Positions 26,806 through 36,701 of a DNA stretch of 64,000 bases are shown piece after piece; position 1 is the first letter of the stretch; each line of letters starts with the position of its first letter. Under the pieces are notes generated by a model, which was not told where the DNA came from, searched no databases, and was given only the letters and a program-made list of their open reading frames with translations. The translations under genes were made by a program, and so were the position numbers. The stretch is from the NCBI RefSeq assembly GCF_023674425.1, contig NZ_CP098401.1, positions 186,001-250,000 of the forward strand, written 5' to 3'. Origin of the DNA: Sphingomonas donggukensis. GTDB taxonomy: Bacteria; Pseudomonadota; Alphaproteobacteria; Sphingomonadales; Sphingomonadaceae.

Positions 26806-28013
26806 TCCGGCTTGCCGCCGCGTTCGCGGCCAGCACCGCAATCGTGATCGCCGCCCCGGCAATCGCGCAGGACCATTCGATGCACAACATGCCCGGGATG
26901 ACGATGCCCGCGCCGGCCAAGAAGGCGCCGCAGACGAAAGCGGTGCCCAGGAAGGCGACGACGAGGAAGGCCACGCCGGCCACGCCCGCCGCGCGCAAGC
27001 CTGTTCCGCCCCGCAGGGCGACCGCTACGCCGCCGGCCGATGACATGCCGGGCATGGACCATTCCGCTCACGGCGCGGCACCGACCACCGCGCCGCCTGC
27101 GGGACAGGCAATGGATCATTCGTCACACGGGCAGCCTGCGCCAGCCGCACCCGCCGGACAGATGGACCATGGCGCGATGCCGGGCATGAAGACTGACGGC
27201 GGACAAATGCAGGGCATGGACCACGGGGCGATGCCGGGCATGCAGATGCAGCCGATCGGCACCGCGCTGCCAGCCGGCAACGCGCCCGCGCCACAGCCGC
27301 CGATGGATCACTACGCCGACCGGCAGTTTCCGGCCGGTGAGATGGAACGGTCGCGCGACGTGATGATGCACGAGAGCGGCGGCCAATCGTTCTATCAGGT
27401 CATGTTCAACCTGGCGGAATACCAGGCGCGCAAGGGCCGCGACGGCTATCGCTGGGACGGCGAGGCGTGGTTTGGCGGCGACATCAACCGGCTGACGCTC
27501 AAGTCGGAAGGAGAGGGCGCGTTCCGAGAGGGGGTCGAGAGCGCCGAGATCCAGGCGCTCTACAGCCGCGCGATCGGGCCATACTTCAATCTGCAGGCCG
27601 GCGTCCGCCACGACTTCGAGCCGGGTCGACCGACGACATACGCGACGGTCGGGTTCGAAGGGCTGGCGCCATACTGGTTCGAGGTCGAGGGCGCGGCGTT
27701 CCTGTCGGACAAGGGCGACCTGCTTGGACGGCTGGAGGGCTACTACGACCAGCGCCTCACGCAGCGGTTCGTCCTCCAGCCGCGCGTCGAGTTCAACCTC
27801 GCCGCGCAGGACGTGCCGGAGACCCGGACCGGCGCGGGACTGTCGAGCGCGGAATTGGGCCTCCGGCTGCGCTACGACATCAGCCGCAAGTTCGCGCCTT
27901 ACGTCGGCGTGTCCTACGAAGCGAAGACGGGTCGGACAGCGCGCTACGCCCGGGCCGACGGCGAGGATCCCACCGTGACCAGCCTGGTCGCAGGTATCCG
28001 GCTGTGGTTCTGA
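26802..28013 (+). CDS. copB: Outer membrane copper resistance protein CopB
   Basis: 403 residues. A signal peptide (1-22, ending APAIAQ) is followed by a long Met/His/Pro-rich region (about 23-170) with repeated GMDH and MDHG units. A CopB/PcoB beta-barrel (about 180-403) includes YSRAIGPYFNLQAGVRHDF and ends GIRLWF with a C-terminal Phe as expected for outer membrane insertion. It is thought to bind copper at the cell surface or move it out of the periplasm. It is translationally coupled to copA. Confidence 0.93.
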   Translation: MIRLAAAFAASTAIVIAAPAIAQDHSMHNMPGMTMPAPAKKAPQTKAVPRKATTRKATPATPAARKPVPPRRATATPPADDMPGMDHSAHGAAPTTAPPAGQAMDHSSHGQPAPAAPAGQMDHGAMPGMKTDGGQMQGMDHGAMPGMQMQPIGTALPAGNAPAPQPPMDHYADRQFPAGEMERSRDVMMHESGGQSFYQVMFNLAEYQARKGRDGYRWDGEAWFGGDINRLTLKSEGEGAFREGVESAEIQALYSRAIGPYFNLQAGVRHDFEPGRPTTYATVGFEGLAPYWFEVEGAAFLSDKGDLLGRLEGYYDQRLTQRFVLQPRVEFNLAAQDVPETRTGAGLSSAELGLRLRYDISRKFAPYVGVSYEAKTGRTARYARADGEDPTVTSLVAGIRLWF

Positions 28014-28104
28014 CGCGTCTCCAATCACGGAACACGCCGCGTGCGGGAAGCGCGCGACGTGACGAAACGCCGCCGACTGAGGACATCGATCAGGAGAGTT
28101 CAGC

Positions 28105-28575
28105 ATGCGCAATTCGATGATGACATTCGCCGCTATCGCCGTCGTGCTGCCGGCTTCCTCGACGGCGCAACCGGCGGGCCGCGCTGCCGACACGCGTGCG
28201 GTCGTCACCGTGCTCGCGCAGTATAAGGCGGCCATCGAACGGCTCGATCCGAATGGCACCGAGCGGCTGTTTACGCAGGACTCGCAGATCTTCGAGACGG
28301 GCGGCGCGGAGGGGACCTATACGAACTACCTCGCGCATCATCTCGGCCCCGAACTGAAGGCTTTCCGATCGTTCGTCTTCTCCGATTACAAGATCGACGT
28401 TCGCTTCGTCGGTGCGGTCGCGCTCGCGACTGAAACATACCGCTACCGCATCGTGCCCAACACGGGCGAGGCAGCCGACCGTCTCGGCGTCGCCACGAGC
28501 GTGCTGCGCAAGGTCGGCGGCGACTGGCGGATCGTGTCGATGCACAACAGTGCGAGGCGTCCGCCATCGCAATGA
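28105..28575 (+). CDS. Secreted NTF2-like (SnoaL/DUF4440-type) protein
   Basis: 156 residues. A signal peptide (about 1-21, ending SSTAQ) is followed by a cone-shaped NTF2-like domain: VTVLAQYKAAIERLDPNGTERLF, then TEAL-type strands and KVGGDWRIVSMHNSAR at the end, the usual closing motif. These small domains bind ligands or act as enzymes; the role in metal resistance is unknown, though similar genes often sit after copB. AGGAGAG lies 8 bases before the ATG. Confidence 0.8.
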   Translation: MRNSMMTFAAIAVVLPASSTAQPAGRAADTRAVVTVLAQYKAAIERLDPNGTERLFTQDSQIFETGGAEGTYTNYLAHHLGPELKAFRSFVFSDYKIDVRFVGAVALATETYRYRIVPNTGEAADRLGVATSVLRKVGGDWRIVSMHNSARRPPSQ

Positions 28576-28631
28576 GGCATCGGGACGCAGCAACACTTGG
28601 CGATCCAACGAAGTGGAGCAGGAGAGTCGAC

Positions 28632-29090
28632 ATGGAAGCCAAGGAAATGAAGAACGCCTACGTCAGCCTCGCCGTCCAGACCGCGATCAGCGGCGTCATC
28701 ATGTATCTGGTGATGTTCGTCATGATCGACGGGCTCAGCAGCTTCTACAACAACCTCAACATGGTCTACATGACGCTCATGATGGTCGCCCCGATGGTGA
28801 TCCTCATGATCCTGGCCATGGGCCATATGTTTCCCAACAAGACGGTGAACGCCGCCGTCCTCGCCATCTCCGTCGCCGCTTTCCTCGGCTCGTTCGCGCT
28901 GATCCGCACCCAGACCACGATTGGCGACACCGCGTTCCTGCGATCGATGATTCCGCATCACTCGGGGGCAATCCTGATGTGCCGCGAAGCCTCGCTGAAG
29001 GATCCGGAGGTGCAGGCGCTCTGCGGTGCCATCATCAAGTCGCAGCGCGAGGAGATCGACCAGATGGAGGTGATCCTCCAGCGGAGGTGA
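28632..29090 (+). CDS. Membrane-anchored DUF305 protein
   Basis: 152 residues. Three hydrophobic segments lie in the first 90 residues (AVQTAISGVIMYLVMFVM, MTLMMVAPMVILMILAM, AVLAISVAAFLGSFAL), followed by a DUF305-like helical domain with the signature FLRSMIPHHSGAILMCREA. The paired histidines and methionines suggest metal binding. The first helices are also Met-rich. It is the first of two DUF305 genes in a row; GGAGAG precedes its ATG. Confidence 0.85.
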   Translation: MEAKEMKNAYVSLAVQTAISGVIMYLVMFVMIDGLSSFYNNLNMVYMTLMMVAPMVILMILAMGHMFPNKTVNAAVLAISVAAFLGSFALIRTQTTIGDTAFLRSMIPHHSGAILMCREASLKDPEVQALCGAIIKSQREEIDQMEVILQRR

Positions 29091-29188
29091 TCGCTCAAGC
29101 CGGATTAACGTCAACACGCAGTGTATTGGGACGAGGGGGGCGGGCTCCCACTGCGTATTGCCCTCGAGCGGGGAGACGCAGGAGCGAA

Positions 29189-29566
29189 ATGATGAAGATG
29201 ACCACCGTGTTGGCGCTTGCAGCCGCCATCGTCGCGACACCCGTCGCCGCGCAGATGCAGGGCATGGACCATTCGAAGATGGACATGGGCCAGATGATGA
29301 AGCCGACACCCGCCAACCCGTACCCGCCCGCCGAGATGGACATGCATCACAAGATGATGGGCGCGACCGGCGTGGACGCTACCGAAACGTGGGTGCGCAA
29401 AATGATCGAGCACCATCGCGGCGCCGTCGCGATGTCGCGCATCGTCCTCAGCGAAACCAAGGACCCAAAGGTGCGAATGATGGCGACCAAGTCCATCGCC
29501 GAGCAGACCCGCGAGATCGGCGAGCTCACCGCTTGGCTCCGCACAAACGGCAAGCGGGCTCAGTGA
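29189..29566 (+). CDS. Secreted DUF305 copper-island protein
   Basis: 125 residues: signal peptide (1-20, ending TPVAA), a Met/His/Asp-rich stretch (MQGMDHSKMDMGQMMK, MDMHHKMMG), then a DUF305 domain with VRKMIEHHRGAVAMSRI. The two conserved His of DUF305 plus the Met-rich arm make a periplasmic copper-binding role likely, but the family is not biochemically defined. An AGGAG site precedes the ATG. Confidence 0.85.
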   Translation: MMKMTTVLALAAAIVATPVAAQMQGMDHSKMDMGQMMKPTPANPYPPAEMDMHHKMMGATGVDATETWVRKMIEHHRGAVAMSRIVLSETKDPKVRMMATKSIAEQTREIGELTAWLRTNGKRAQ

Positions 29567-29621
29567 CCATGCTTCTCTCCGCCGCGTGGACGGCGGAGGG
29601 CAGCCGCATTAGGATGATTAG

Positions 29622-30065
29622 ATGATGAAGCTCCGCCTCCTCGCCGCAGCGTTCGCTCTGGCGTCCGCGGCTGCCGTCGCCGCCGGACCGGTGTTGGTGC
29701 ACCGCGATCCGGGCTGCGGCTGCTGTGGGAAATGGGCCGCGCAGGTGAAGGCGCAGTTCGGCCGGGCGGTAAAGATAGTCGATGATGGCAACCGCGCCGC
29801 GTTCCAGAAGGCGCGGGGCGTGCCGGCGGACCTCGCCTCCTGTCATACGGCGGTGATCGACGGGATGACGTTTGAGGGTCACGTCCCGATCGCCGACATG
29901 AAACGGGCCCTCGCTACCCGCCCCAAGGGCGTCAGCGGGCTCGCGGTGGCCGGCATGCCGCTCGGCTCGCCGGGAATGGAGATGCCCGGCATGCATGTCC
30001 AGCGCTACGATGTCATCGCATTCGGCTCAGTCGGACGCCGCGTATTCGCGCGCCACGGTGGATAA
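29622..30065 (+). CDS. DUF411 periplasmic metal-binding protein
   Basis: 147 residues. A signal peptide (1-20) is followed by VHRDPGCGCCGKWAAQVK, the CGCCGKW motif that defines DUF411, and a third Cys in LASCHTAVIDG. A Met-rich stretch (MPLGSPGMEMPGMHVQRYDV) closes the protein. DUF411 proteins are common in copper and silver resistance islands and are presumed periplasmic Cu-binding proteins. It follows the second DUF305 gene by 55 bases on the same strand. Confidence 0.9.
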   Translation: MMKLRLLAAAFALASAAAVAAGPVLVHRDPGCGCCGKWAAQVKAQFGRAVKIVDDGNRAAFQKARGVPADLASCHTAVIDGMTFEGHVPIADMKRALATRPKGVSGLAVAGMPLGSPGMEMPGMHVQRYDVIAFGSVGRRVFARHGG

Positions 30066-30217
30066 TGTGACAAGCATTACGACCACGTCGGTGGGCAAAC
30101 TCATGAGGTTGGCCGCCTGACGGCATCCGATGATCACGTAACCAATGCGCGTGCGCAGCGAATGACTAACAGTGCGGCTCGATTGACACTCCGTCGGAGC
30201 GACCGCAGGATGAACCG

Positions 30218-30583
30218 GTGAAACGATTTGCGACCTTCCTGCTTTTGATCGGTGTGGTGATCGGCATCGCCGTCCAGCCTGCGCAGGCGCTCACGCCGGC
30301 GATGGCGACCATGAGCATGGCGCAGATGTCACAGGCAGCGATGGCGACGATGCCAGACTGCACCGAGGCGATGAGCAGGGATGCGACACCCAAACCCTGC
30401 AAGTGCGGGATGGCTGGATGCGTCGCAATGATGGCGGCCGGTGCGCCCTTCATGTTGGGGGACAGTTCGTCCGCGTTTTCGGCCCCTCTGGCCAGCGAGC
30501 GCCAGAATGGACTGGCTGTCGTTGCGACACTGCGCGGTCGATCGACCCCGCCAGAGCCCGAACCACCCTCAATCCTGATCTGA
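30218..30583 (+). CDS. Small secreted Met/Cys-rich protein preceding cusCBA
   Basis: 121 residues from GTG 30218. A signal peptide (1-24, ending AQA) is followed by a Met-rich section (ATMSMAQMSQAAMATM) and a short Cys cluster (PDC, KPCKCGMAGC). No family is recognised with certainty; small periplasmic proteins of this kind often precede RND metal pump genes and may be regulators or metallochaperones. AGGATG upstream gives a weak ribosome site. Confidence 0.6.
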   Translation: MKRFATFLLLIGVVIGIAVQPAQALTPAMATMSMAQMSQAAMATMPDCTEAMSRDATPKPCKCGMAGCVAMMAAGAPFMLGDSSSAFSAPLASERQNGLAVVATLRGRSTPPEPEPPSILI

Positions 30584-30644
30584 CTTCGACAGGCGCGCGT
30601 GTTTCGCACGCGATCCGGCGCTTACGCGCCGGGTCCAGCGCCGC

Positions 30645-31922
30645 ATGACCTCGGATTCGGGAAATGACACGATGGGAACCACCCAAAGGCGCGCCGCGTG
30701 CGCGTTCGGCTGCCTGGCAGCCATGATCGGCGGCCAGCCCGCCGTGGCCGGGCCGCTGACCTTCGAAGCCGCGCTGGCCAAGGCGCAGGCCAGCGCCCCT
30801 TCTGTGAAGGCCAAGGTGCTCGGCACGGATGCTTCGCGCGCGTCGCGCGCCGGGGCGGGACAACTGCCCGATCCCAAGCTGGCGCTCGGCATCGACAGCT
30901 TCCCGATCTCGGGGCCGCTGGCGTTCGAGCCGTCGCGCGACAATTTCACTTGGGCGAGGGTCGGCGTCTCGCAGGACATTCCCAATCTGGCCAAACGCCA
31001 TGCACAGCGCGGGCGCGCTGATGCCGAAATTGCCGTGGCGGAGGCAGGGACGCTGGCCGAAGTCCGTGTCGTCGCCGTGCAGACTGCGGTCGCTTGGATC
31101 ACTCTCGCCTATGCTGAGCGGCGGCTGGCTGCACTTGATGATGTGTTGGCGCGGCTTGGCCGCTTCGTGCGCACGTCGCCCAGCGCCGTCGCGTCGGGGA
31201 GCGCGCGGCCGGCGCAGACGCTGGCGGGCCGCGAGGCGATGGCGCGGTTGCAGGACCGACGCGACGAACTGGTGTCGGCGGTAGCGCGCGCCAAGGCGGA
31301 GCTAACTCGCTGGACCAGCGAGGCCGCGCCCGAAATTGCGGGCGCCATGCCGAACCTCGCGGTCGATCCGGCGCGGCTTCGGGCTATCCTCGAACGTCAT
31401 CCCTCGCTCATCCTGCAAGCCGCCCAAGTCGGCCGCGCCGACGCCGACCTGCGGCTCGCCCAAGCCGAACGCCGCCCGGATTTCGGGGTCGACCTTTCCT
31501 ATCAGCGCCGCGATCCGCGCTTCGGCGACTATGTCTCGGCCGGGGTGACGATCGGACTCCCACTGTTCAAAAAGCACCGTCAGGATCCGCTCATCGCCGC
31601 ACGTGCCGCCGAAGCGGGCAGCGCCCGCGCCGAGACCGACGCGACGCGCCGCGCGCTGACCGCCGATCTCGAGGCGGGGCTCGCCGACCATGTGATGCAT
31701 CACGATCAATGGCTGCGCGCGCGAGACGTGCTCCAACCGCTCGCGCAGGAGCGCGTCACGCTGGAGACAGGCAGCTATGCCGCGGGGCGCGCCGGGCTGG
31801 TCGATCTCGTCGATGCCCACGCCACGCTCGCTGATGCGATCCTCACCACGCTCGATCGCGAAGCCACCGTCGCCGCGGACGGTGCGCGGCTGAACCTGCT
31901 ATTCGGGAGTGTCGACCGATGA
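30645..31922 (+). CDS. cusC: CusC-like outer membrane factor of Cu/Ag efflux pump
   Basis: 425 residues from ATG 30645; ATG 30672 (MGTTQRRAACAF) is a likely alternative since the signal sequence begins there. It has two outer membrane efflux protein repeats (LTFEAALAKAQASAPSVKA; PRFGDYVSAGVTIGLPLFKK) with long helical hairpins. It forms the outer duct of a tripartite RND pump. The stop overlaps the membrane fusion gene start by 4 bases, and the pump gene beside it is CusA-like, which gives the substrate. Confidence 0.88.
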   Translation: MTSDSGNDTMGTTQRRAACAFGCLAAMIGGQPAVAGPLTFEAALAKAQASAPSVKAKVLGTDASRASRAGAGQLPDPKLALGIDSFPISGPLAFEPSRDNFTWARVGVSQDIPNLAKRHAQRGRADAEIAVAEAGTLAEVRVVAVQTAVAWITLAYAERRLAALDDVLARLGRFVRTSPSAVASGSARPAQTLAGREAMARLQDRRDELVSAVARAKAELTRWTSEAAPEIAGAMPNLAVDPARLRAILERHPSLILQAAQVGRADADLRLAQAERRPDFGVDLSYQRRDPRFGDYVSAGVTIGLPLFKKHRQDPLIAARAAEAGSARAETDATRRALTADLEAGLADHVMHHDQWLRARDVLQPLAQERVTLETGSYAAGRAGLVDLVDAHATLADAILTTLDREATVAADGARLNLLFGSVDR

Positions 31923-33130
31923 CTCTGACGTCGCTCCAGCGTTCGCAACTGGCCGCCGCACTCGCTGCTGTCGCGCTCGCCGCCGGTGTAGGTGGCTACT
32001 ACCTCGCCGGATCGCGTGTGCCGGCCGCGGCTTCGACCGACGCAGTACGCAAGCCGCTCTACTATTACGATCCGATGGTGCCGACCGAACATTACGACAA
32101 CGCGGACTCGCTGTCGTCGATGGGCATGAAAACCATTCCCAAATATGCCGATGAAAGCGGCGGTCCAGGCGCCGCCCCCGGCGTCAGGATCGATCCCGCT
32201 GCGATACAAAATCTCGGTATCCGGCTGGTGACCGCGACCACTGGGACGCTCGCCGGTTCGCTTGATGTCACCGGCGCGATCGACTTCAACCAGCGCGACG
32301 TGGCGATTATCCAGGCGCGCGCCGCCGGCTTCGTGCAGCGCGTCTATGGTCGCGCGCCCGGCGACGTGATCCGCGCGGGCGCGCCAATTGCCGACGTGCT
32401 GGTCCCCGAATGGGGCGGCGCACAGGCCGAGTATGATGCGGTACGCAAGACCGGCGACCGGGCGCTGATCGCCGCCGCCGCGCAGCGCCTGCGCCTGATC
32501 GGCATCCCGGGCGGCGCGGCGCGCGGCCGCGGCATGACGACGATCCGCAGCCCGATCGGCGGCGTGATCCAGACGCTCGACGCGCGCGCCGGGGTGACGC
32601 TCGCCGCGGGGCAGACGCTTGCCCAGGTCAACGGGCTCGGCACCGTATGGCTCAACGCCGCCGTTCCCGAGGTGCGCGCCGCCGACGTCAGGCCAGGACA
32701 GACTGCGACCGCCGAACTGGCGGGCTTTCCCGGCGAACGCTTCAACGGCCGTGTGATTGCGGTGCTCCCCACCGCGCAGGCCGACAGCCGCACGCTGACC
32801 GTTCGCATCGAACTGTCCAACCGCGACGGGCGTCTGCGTCCCGGTATGTTTGCGACGGTCCATCTCGGCGACACGTCGCGAACCGCGCTGCTCGTGCCGA
32901 GCGAGGCGGTGATCCGCACCGGCAAGCGCACGCTGGTGATGCTTGCTGACGGCAAGGGCCGGTTCCGACCGGCCGAGGTGCGCATCGGGCGCGAGGCCGG
33001 CGGCCAGACCGAGATCGTCGCCGGCCTCGCCGCTGGCGAGAAGGTGGTGGCTTCAGGCCAGTTCCTGCTCGACAGCGAGGCGAGCCTGACCGGCATCGCG
33101 GCGCGGCCGATCGCGGGCGAAGGCAAGTGA
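31919..33130 (+). CDS. cusB: CusB-like periplasmic adaptor of Cu/Ag efflux pump
   Basis: 403 residues. After a membrane anchor (about 15-38) there is a Cu-binding-type motif [16 protein letters not shown] with [11 protein letters not shown] (about 48-78), typical of the CusB heavy-metal-binding domain. The barrel-sandwich (lipoyl) and beta-barrel domains follow ([43 protein letters not shown]). It joins CusA to CusC and passes Cu(I) or Ag(I) to the pump. It overlaps both neighbours by 4 bases. Confidence 0.92.
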   Translation: MTLTSLQRSQLAAALAAVALAAGVGGYYLAGSRVPAAASTDAVRKPLYYYDPMVPTEHYDNADSLSSMGMKTIPKYADESGGPGAAPGVRIDPAAIQNLGIRLVTATTGTLAGSLDVTGAIDFNQRDVAIIQARAAGFVQRVYGRAPGDVIRAGAPIADVLVPEWGGAQAEYDAVRKTGDRALIAAAAQRLRLIGIPGGAARGRGMTTIRSPIGGVIQTLDARAGVTLAAGQTLAQVNGLGTVWLNAAVPEVRAADVRPGQTATAELAGFPGERFNGRVIAVLPTAQADSRTLTVRIELSNRDGRLRPGMFATVHLGDTSRTALLVPSEAVIRTGKRTLVMLADGKGRFRPAEVRIGREAGGQTEIVAGLAAGEKVVASGQFLLDSEASLTGIAARPIAGEGK

Positions 33131-36100
33131 TCGCGCGAATCATCGAGGCATCCGTCAAGGCGCGTATCCTCGTACTGCTGGCAGCGCTCGCGCTCGTCGC
33201 GATCGGCATCGGTGCGCTCCGCTCGACCCCGGTCGATGCGCTCCCCGATCTGTCCGACGTGCAGGTCATCATCCGTACCACCTATCCGGGCCAGGCGCCG
33301 CGCATCGTCGAGGATCAGGTCACCTATCCGATTGCCACGACGATGCTGTCGGTGCCCGGCGCGCGCGTCGTGCGCGGCTATTCGTTCGTCGGCGACAGCT
33401 TCGTCTATGTGCTGTTCGAGGATCGCACCGACCTTTACTGGGCGCGCAGCCGCGTGCTCGAGTATCTGAGCCAGGTGCAGGGCCGGTTGCCCGACGGCGC
33501 CAATGCATCGCTCGGCCCCGACGCGACCGGGGTCGGCTGGATCTATGAATATGCGCTGGTCGACCGGACCGGGCGGCATGATCTCGCCCAGTTGCGCAGC
33601 ATCCAGGACTGGTTCCTGCGCTACGAACTGAAGGCCGTGCCGGGCGTCGCCGAGGTCGCGAGCATCGGCGGCATGGTCCGCCAATATCAGGTGATCCTCG
33701 ATCCGCAGAAACTTGCTTCCTACGGCATCACGCATGAATCGGTGATCGAGGCGCTCAAGCGCGGCAATCAGGAGAGCGGCGGGTCGGTGCTCGAAATGGC
33801 CGAAGCCGAATATATCGTCCGCTCGACCGGCTACCTCGCCTCGCTCGACGATTTCCGCGCAATTCCGTTGAAAAGCGTGGGCGGCACGCCGGTAACGCTC
33901 GGCGATGTGGCGACGGTCCAGGTCGGCCCGGATATGCGGCGCGGTGTCGCCGAACTGAACGGCCAAGGCGAAGTCGCCGGCGGCGTCATCGTCATGCGCC
34001 AGGGCCAGAATGCGCGCGCGGTTATCGACGGGGTTCGCAGCAAGCTCGACGAGTTGAAGCGCAGCCTGCCGCCCGGCGTGGAGGTCGTCACGACGTACGA
34101 CCGCTCGGGGCTGATCGACCGCGCGGTCGACAACCTCACCGGCAAGCTGATCGAGGAGTTCATCGTCGTCGCGATCGTCTGCGCGCTGTTCCTGTGGCAC
34201 GCGCGATCGGCGCTGGTCGCCATCCTGACGCTGCCGCTCGGCATTCTCGCCGCGTTCATCGCGATGCGCGTCCAGGGGCTGAACGCCAACATCCTGTCGC
34301 TCGGCGGCATCGCGATCGCGATCGGCGCGATGGTCGACGCGGCGGTGGTGATGATCGAGAATGCGCACAAGCATCTCGAACACTGGGACCGCGATCATCC
34401 GGGCGAGACGCTGACGGGCGAGAATCGCTGGCGCGTGATCACGGCGGCGGCGGTCGAGGTTGGCCCGGCGCTATTCCTGTCGCTGCTGATCATCACCTTC
34501 TCGTTCGTGCCGATCTTCTCGCTCCAGGGTCAGGAAGGTCGGCTGTTCGCGCCGCTGGCGTTCACCAAGACCTATGCGATGGCGGGTGCGGCAATCCTGT
34601 CGATCACGCTGATCCCGGTGCTGATGGGCTATCTGATCCGCGGCCGCATTCCGTCGGAATCCGCCAACCCGATCAACCGCGTGCTCACCCACGCATATCG
34701 CCCTGCGCTTGACTGGGTGCTGGCGCGGCCGAAGCAGGCGTTGGTCATCGCGGTGCTGGTGTTTGCGACAAGCCTGTGGCCGATCAGCCAATCCGGCGGC
34801 GAGTTCATCCCGCAGATGAACGAAGGCGACCTGCTGTATATGCCCTCGGCGCTCCCGGGCATCTCGACTGCCAAGGCCGGGCAACTGCTCCAGCTCACCG
34901 ACCGCATGATCAAGACCGTGCCCGAAGTGGAAAGCGTGTTCGGCAAGGCCGGCCGTGCCGACACGGCGACCGATCCCGCGCCGCTTGAGATGTTCGAGAC
35001 GACGATCCGGTTCAAGCCGAGAGACCAGTGGCGGGACGGCATGACGCAGGAAAAGCTGATCGACGAGCTCGACCAAGCAGTGAAGGTGCCGGGCCTCGCC
35101 AATTTCTGGATCCCGCCGATCCGAAACCGGATCGACATGCTGTCGACGGGGATCAAGAGCCCGATTGGGATCAAGGTGGCGGGCTCGAACCTCGCCGAGA
35201 TCGACGCGACCGCGCGGAAGATCGAACAGGTCGCGAAGACCGTGCCGGGGGTGAGTTCGGCGCTGGCCGAACGCCTCACCGGCGGGCGCTACATCGACGT
35301 GACCATCAATCGTGCTGCGGCGTCGCGCTATGGACTGAACGTCGCCGACGTTCAGTCGGTCGTCTCAAGCGCGATCGGCGGCGAGACGGTCGGCCAAACG
35401 GTCGAGGGGCTCGCGCGCTATCCGATCAGCGTGCGCTATCCGCGCGAACTGCGCGACAGCATCGATGGCCTGCGTAACCTGCCGGTCCTGACTCCGTCGC
35501 TGCAACAGGTCACACTCGGAACGGTCGCCGACATCGCCATCAGCGAAGGCCCGCCGATGCTGCGTACCGAGAACGGTCGGCCGGTGACGTGGATCTATGT
35601 CGACGGGCGCGGCGCGCCGCTCACCACCATAGTCGGAAATCTCCAGCAAGCGATCGCCGCCAAGGTGAAGCTGCCGCCCGGCATCAGCGTCAGCTACACC
35701 GGCCAGTTCGAGTTCCTCCAGCGCGCGGTCGAGCGTCTGAAGATCGTCGTGCCGGCGACGCTGCTGATCATCTTTCTGCTGCTCTACGCGACGTTCCGGC
35801 GGCTCGACGAGGCGGCGCTGGTGATGGGCACGCTGCCGTTCGCGCTGACCGGCGGGGTCTGGCTGCTCTACCTGCTCGGCTACAACCAGTCTGTCGCGAC
35901 CGGGGTCGGGTTCATCGCGCTGGCAGGCGTATCGGCGGAGTTCGGCGTGGTGATGCTGATCTACCTCAAGCACGCGCTCGCCGATCGCGGCCCGACGCCT
36001 AGCGGCGAACAGATCGAAACAGCAGTGCGTGAAGGGGCGCTGCTGCGGGTGCGCCCCAAGGCGATGACGGTCGCGGTGATCCTGGCGGGACTCCTGCCGA

Positions 36101-36258
36101 TCCTGCTCGGCACCGGCACAGGCTCCGAAGTGATGAGCCGGATCGCCGCACCGATGATCGGCGGGATGCTGACCGCGCCTCTGCTGTCGATGCTTGTTAT
36201 TCCCGCGGCCTATTTGTTGATGCGGCGGCGCTCGGCGTACCGCCAGGGTCAGGGCTAA
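33127..36258 (+). CDS. cusA: CusA-like RND pump for Cu(I)/Ag(I)
   Basis: 1043 residues with 12 membrane helices and two large periplasmic loops. The methionine sites of CusA are recognisable in context: [19 protein letters not shown] and [13 protein letters not shown] correspond to the Met triad that binds Cu(I)/Ag(I). Helix 4 reads [15 protein letters not shown], the HME4 (monovalent) signature, in contrast to DFGLIVDGA in the second pump. Driven by protons, it moves metal from periplasm to outside. Its last 62 bases overlap the opposite-strand MerR gene. Confidence 0.95.
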   Translation: MIARIIEASVKARILVLLAALALVAIGIGALRSTPVDALPDLSDVQVIIRTTYPGQAPRIVEDQVTYPIATTMLSVPGARVVRGYSFVGDSFVYVLFEDRTDLYWARSRVLEYLSQVQGRLPDGANASLGPDATGVGWIYEYALVDRTGRHDLAQLRSIQDWFLRYELKAVPGVAEVASIGGMVRQYQVILDPQKLASYGITHESVIEALKRGNQESGGSVLEMAEAEYIVRSTGYLASLDDFRAIPLKSVGGTPVTLGDVATVQVGPDMRRGVAELNGQGEVAGGVIVMRQGQNARAVIDGVRSKLDELKRSLPPGVEVVTTYDRSGLIDRAVDNLTGKLIEEFIVVAIVCALFLWHARSALVAILTLPLGILAAFIAMRVQGLNANILSLGGIAIAIGAMVDAAVVMIENAHKHLEHWDRDHPGETLTGENRWRVITAAAVEVGPALFLSLLIITFSFVPIFSLQGQEGRLFAPLAFTKTYAMAGAAILSITLIPVLMGYLIRGRIPSESANPINRVLTHAYRPALDWVLARPKQALVIAVLVFATSLWPISQSGGEFIPQMNEGDLLYMPSALPGISTAKAGQLLQLTDRMIKTVPEVESVFGKAGRADTATDPAPLEMFETTIRFKPRDQWRDGMTQEKLIDELDQAVKVPGLANFWIPPIRNRIDMLSTGIKSPIGIKVAGSNLAEIDATARKIEQVAKTVPGVSSALAERLTGGRYIDVTINRAAASRYGLNVADVQSVVSSAIGGETVGQTVEGLARYPISVRYPRELRDSIDGLRNLPVLTPSLQQVTLGTVADIAISEGPPMLRTENGRPVTWIYVDGRGAPLTTIVGNLQQAIAAKVKLPPGISVSYTGQFEFLQRAVERLKIVVPATLLIIFLLLYATFRRLDEAALVMGTLPFALTGGVWLLYLLGYNQSVATGVGFIALAGVSAEFGVVMLIYLKHALADRGPTPSGEQIETAVREGALLRVRPKAMTVAVILAGLLPILLGTGTGSEVMSRIAAPMIGGMLTAPLLSMLVIPAAYLLMRRRSAYRQGQG

Positions 36259-36634
36259 GAGCCTCAAGAATTCGGCAATCGGTGACCGCCCCGCCAGCGC
36301 ACGACGTTATCAGTGCGGCCAATCGCTCGCGCAATCGCGCGAGATCGGTCATCTTGCGATCGACGTCGGCAAGATGCTGGCTCGCAAGAGCATCGACGGC
36401 GGCACAGTCGGCGATCCGGTCGTTGGCGAGGTCGAGCAACTCCCGCACGGCATCGAGCGAGAAGCCCAAATCGCGCGCGCGGCGGATGAACGAGAGCCGG
36501 GCAAGATGCGTCCGGTCATACGCACGATAATTCCCCGCGGTACGCGCCGGCGGAGGCAGCAGGCCGATCTGCTCATAATAGCGCACCGTCTCGACCTTGG
36601 TCGAGGTAACCCGCGCCATCTCACCGATCTTCAT
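36197..36634 (-). CDS. CadR/ZntR/PbrR-type MerR regulator (divalent metals)
   Basis: 145 residues: winged helix (1-70, [21 protein letters not shown]), dimer helix, metal loop. Cys77 (IADCAAVD), Cys112 and Cys120 ([16 protein letters not shown]) match the three-cysteine pattern of Cd/Pb/Zn sensors, in contrast to the Ser77 CueR in this island. It is divergent from a CDF transporter gene across a promoter with the classic operator of this family. It overlaps the end of cusA on the other strand. Confidence 0.88.
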   Translation of the reverse strand: MKIGEMARVTSTKVETVRYYEQIGLLPPPARTAGNYRAYDRTHLARLSFIRRARDLGFSLDAVRELLDLANDRIADCAAVDALASQHLADVDRKMTDLARLRERLAALITSCAGGAVTDCRILEALSPDPGGTPSAAASTNRPRE

Positions 36635-36637
36635 CGC

Positions 36638-36668
36638 TTGACCCTATAGTGGCTTCAGGGTGCATATG
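36638..36668 (+). promoter_or_regulatory. PbrR/CadR-type operator-promoter before CDF gene
   Basis: TTGACC (36638-36643), 19-base spacer CTATAGTGGCTTCAGGGTG, -10 CATATG (36663-36668). The CTATAG...CAGGGTG core matches, from memory, the operators of PbrR/CadR regulators. It lies between the divergent MerR gene (start 36634) and the CDF gene (start 36702). Confidence 0.8.
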
Positions 36669-36701
36669 GGTTGCCGGACCCGCTCCGTCGAGGTGGATGA
36701 C

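Noticed and set aside
26070..27260. Repetitive GATCATGG-rich DNA considered as a CRISPR or tandem repeat array
   Set aside because: The repetition is explained by coding for GMDHG/MDHG protein repeats inside copA and copB, with no regular spacer pattern.
30183..30213. TTGACA with a CTCCG-T-CGGAG dyad upstream of the small gene before cusC, considered as a third CueR promoter
   Set aside because: With a 19-base spacer the -10 would be GGATGA and transcription would start after the GTG at 30218; it also lacks the CACGATGTCAG core.
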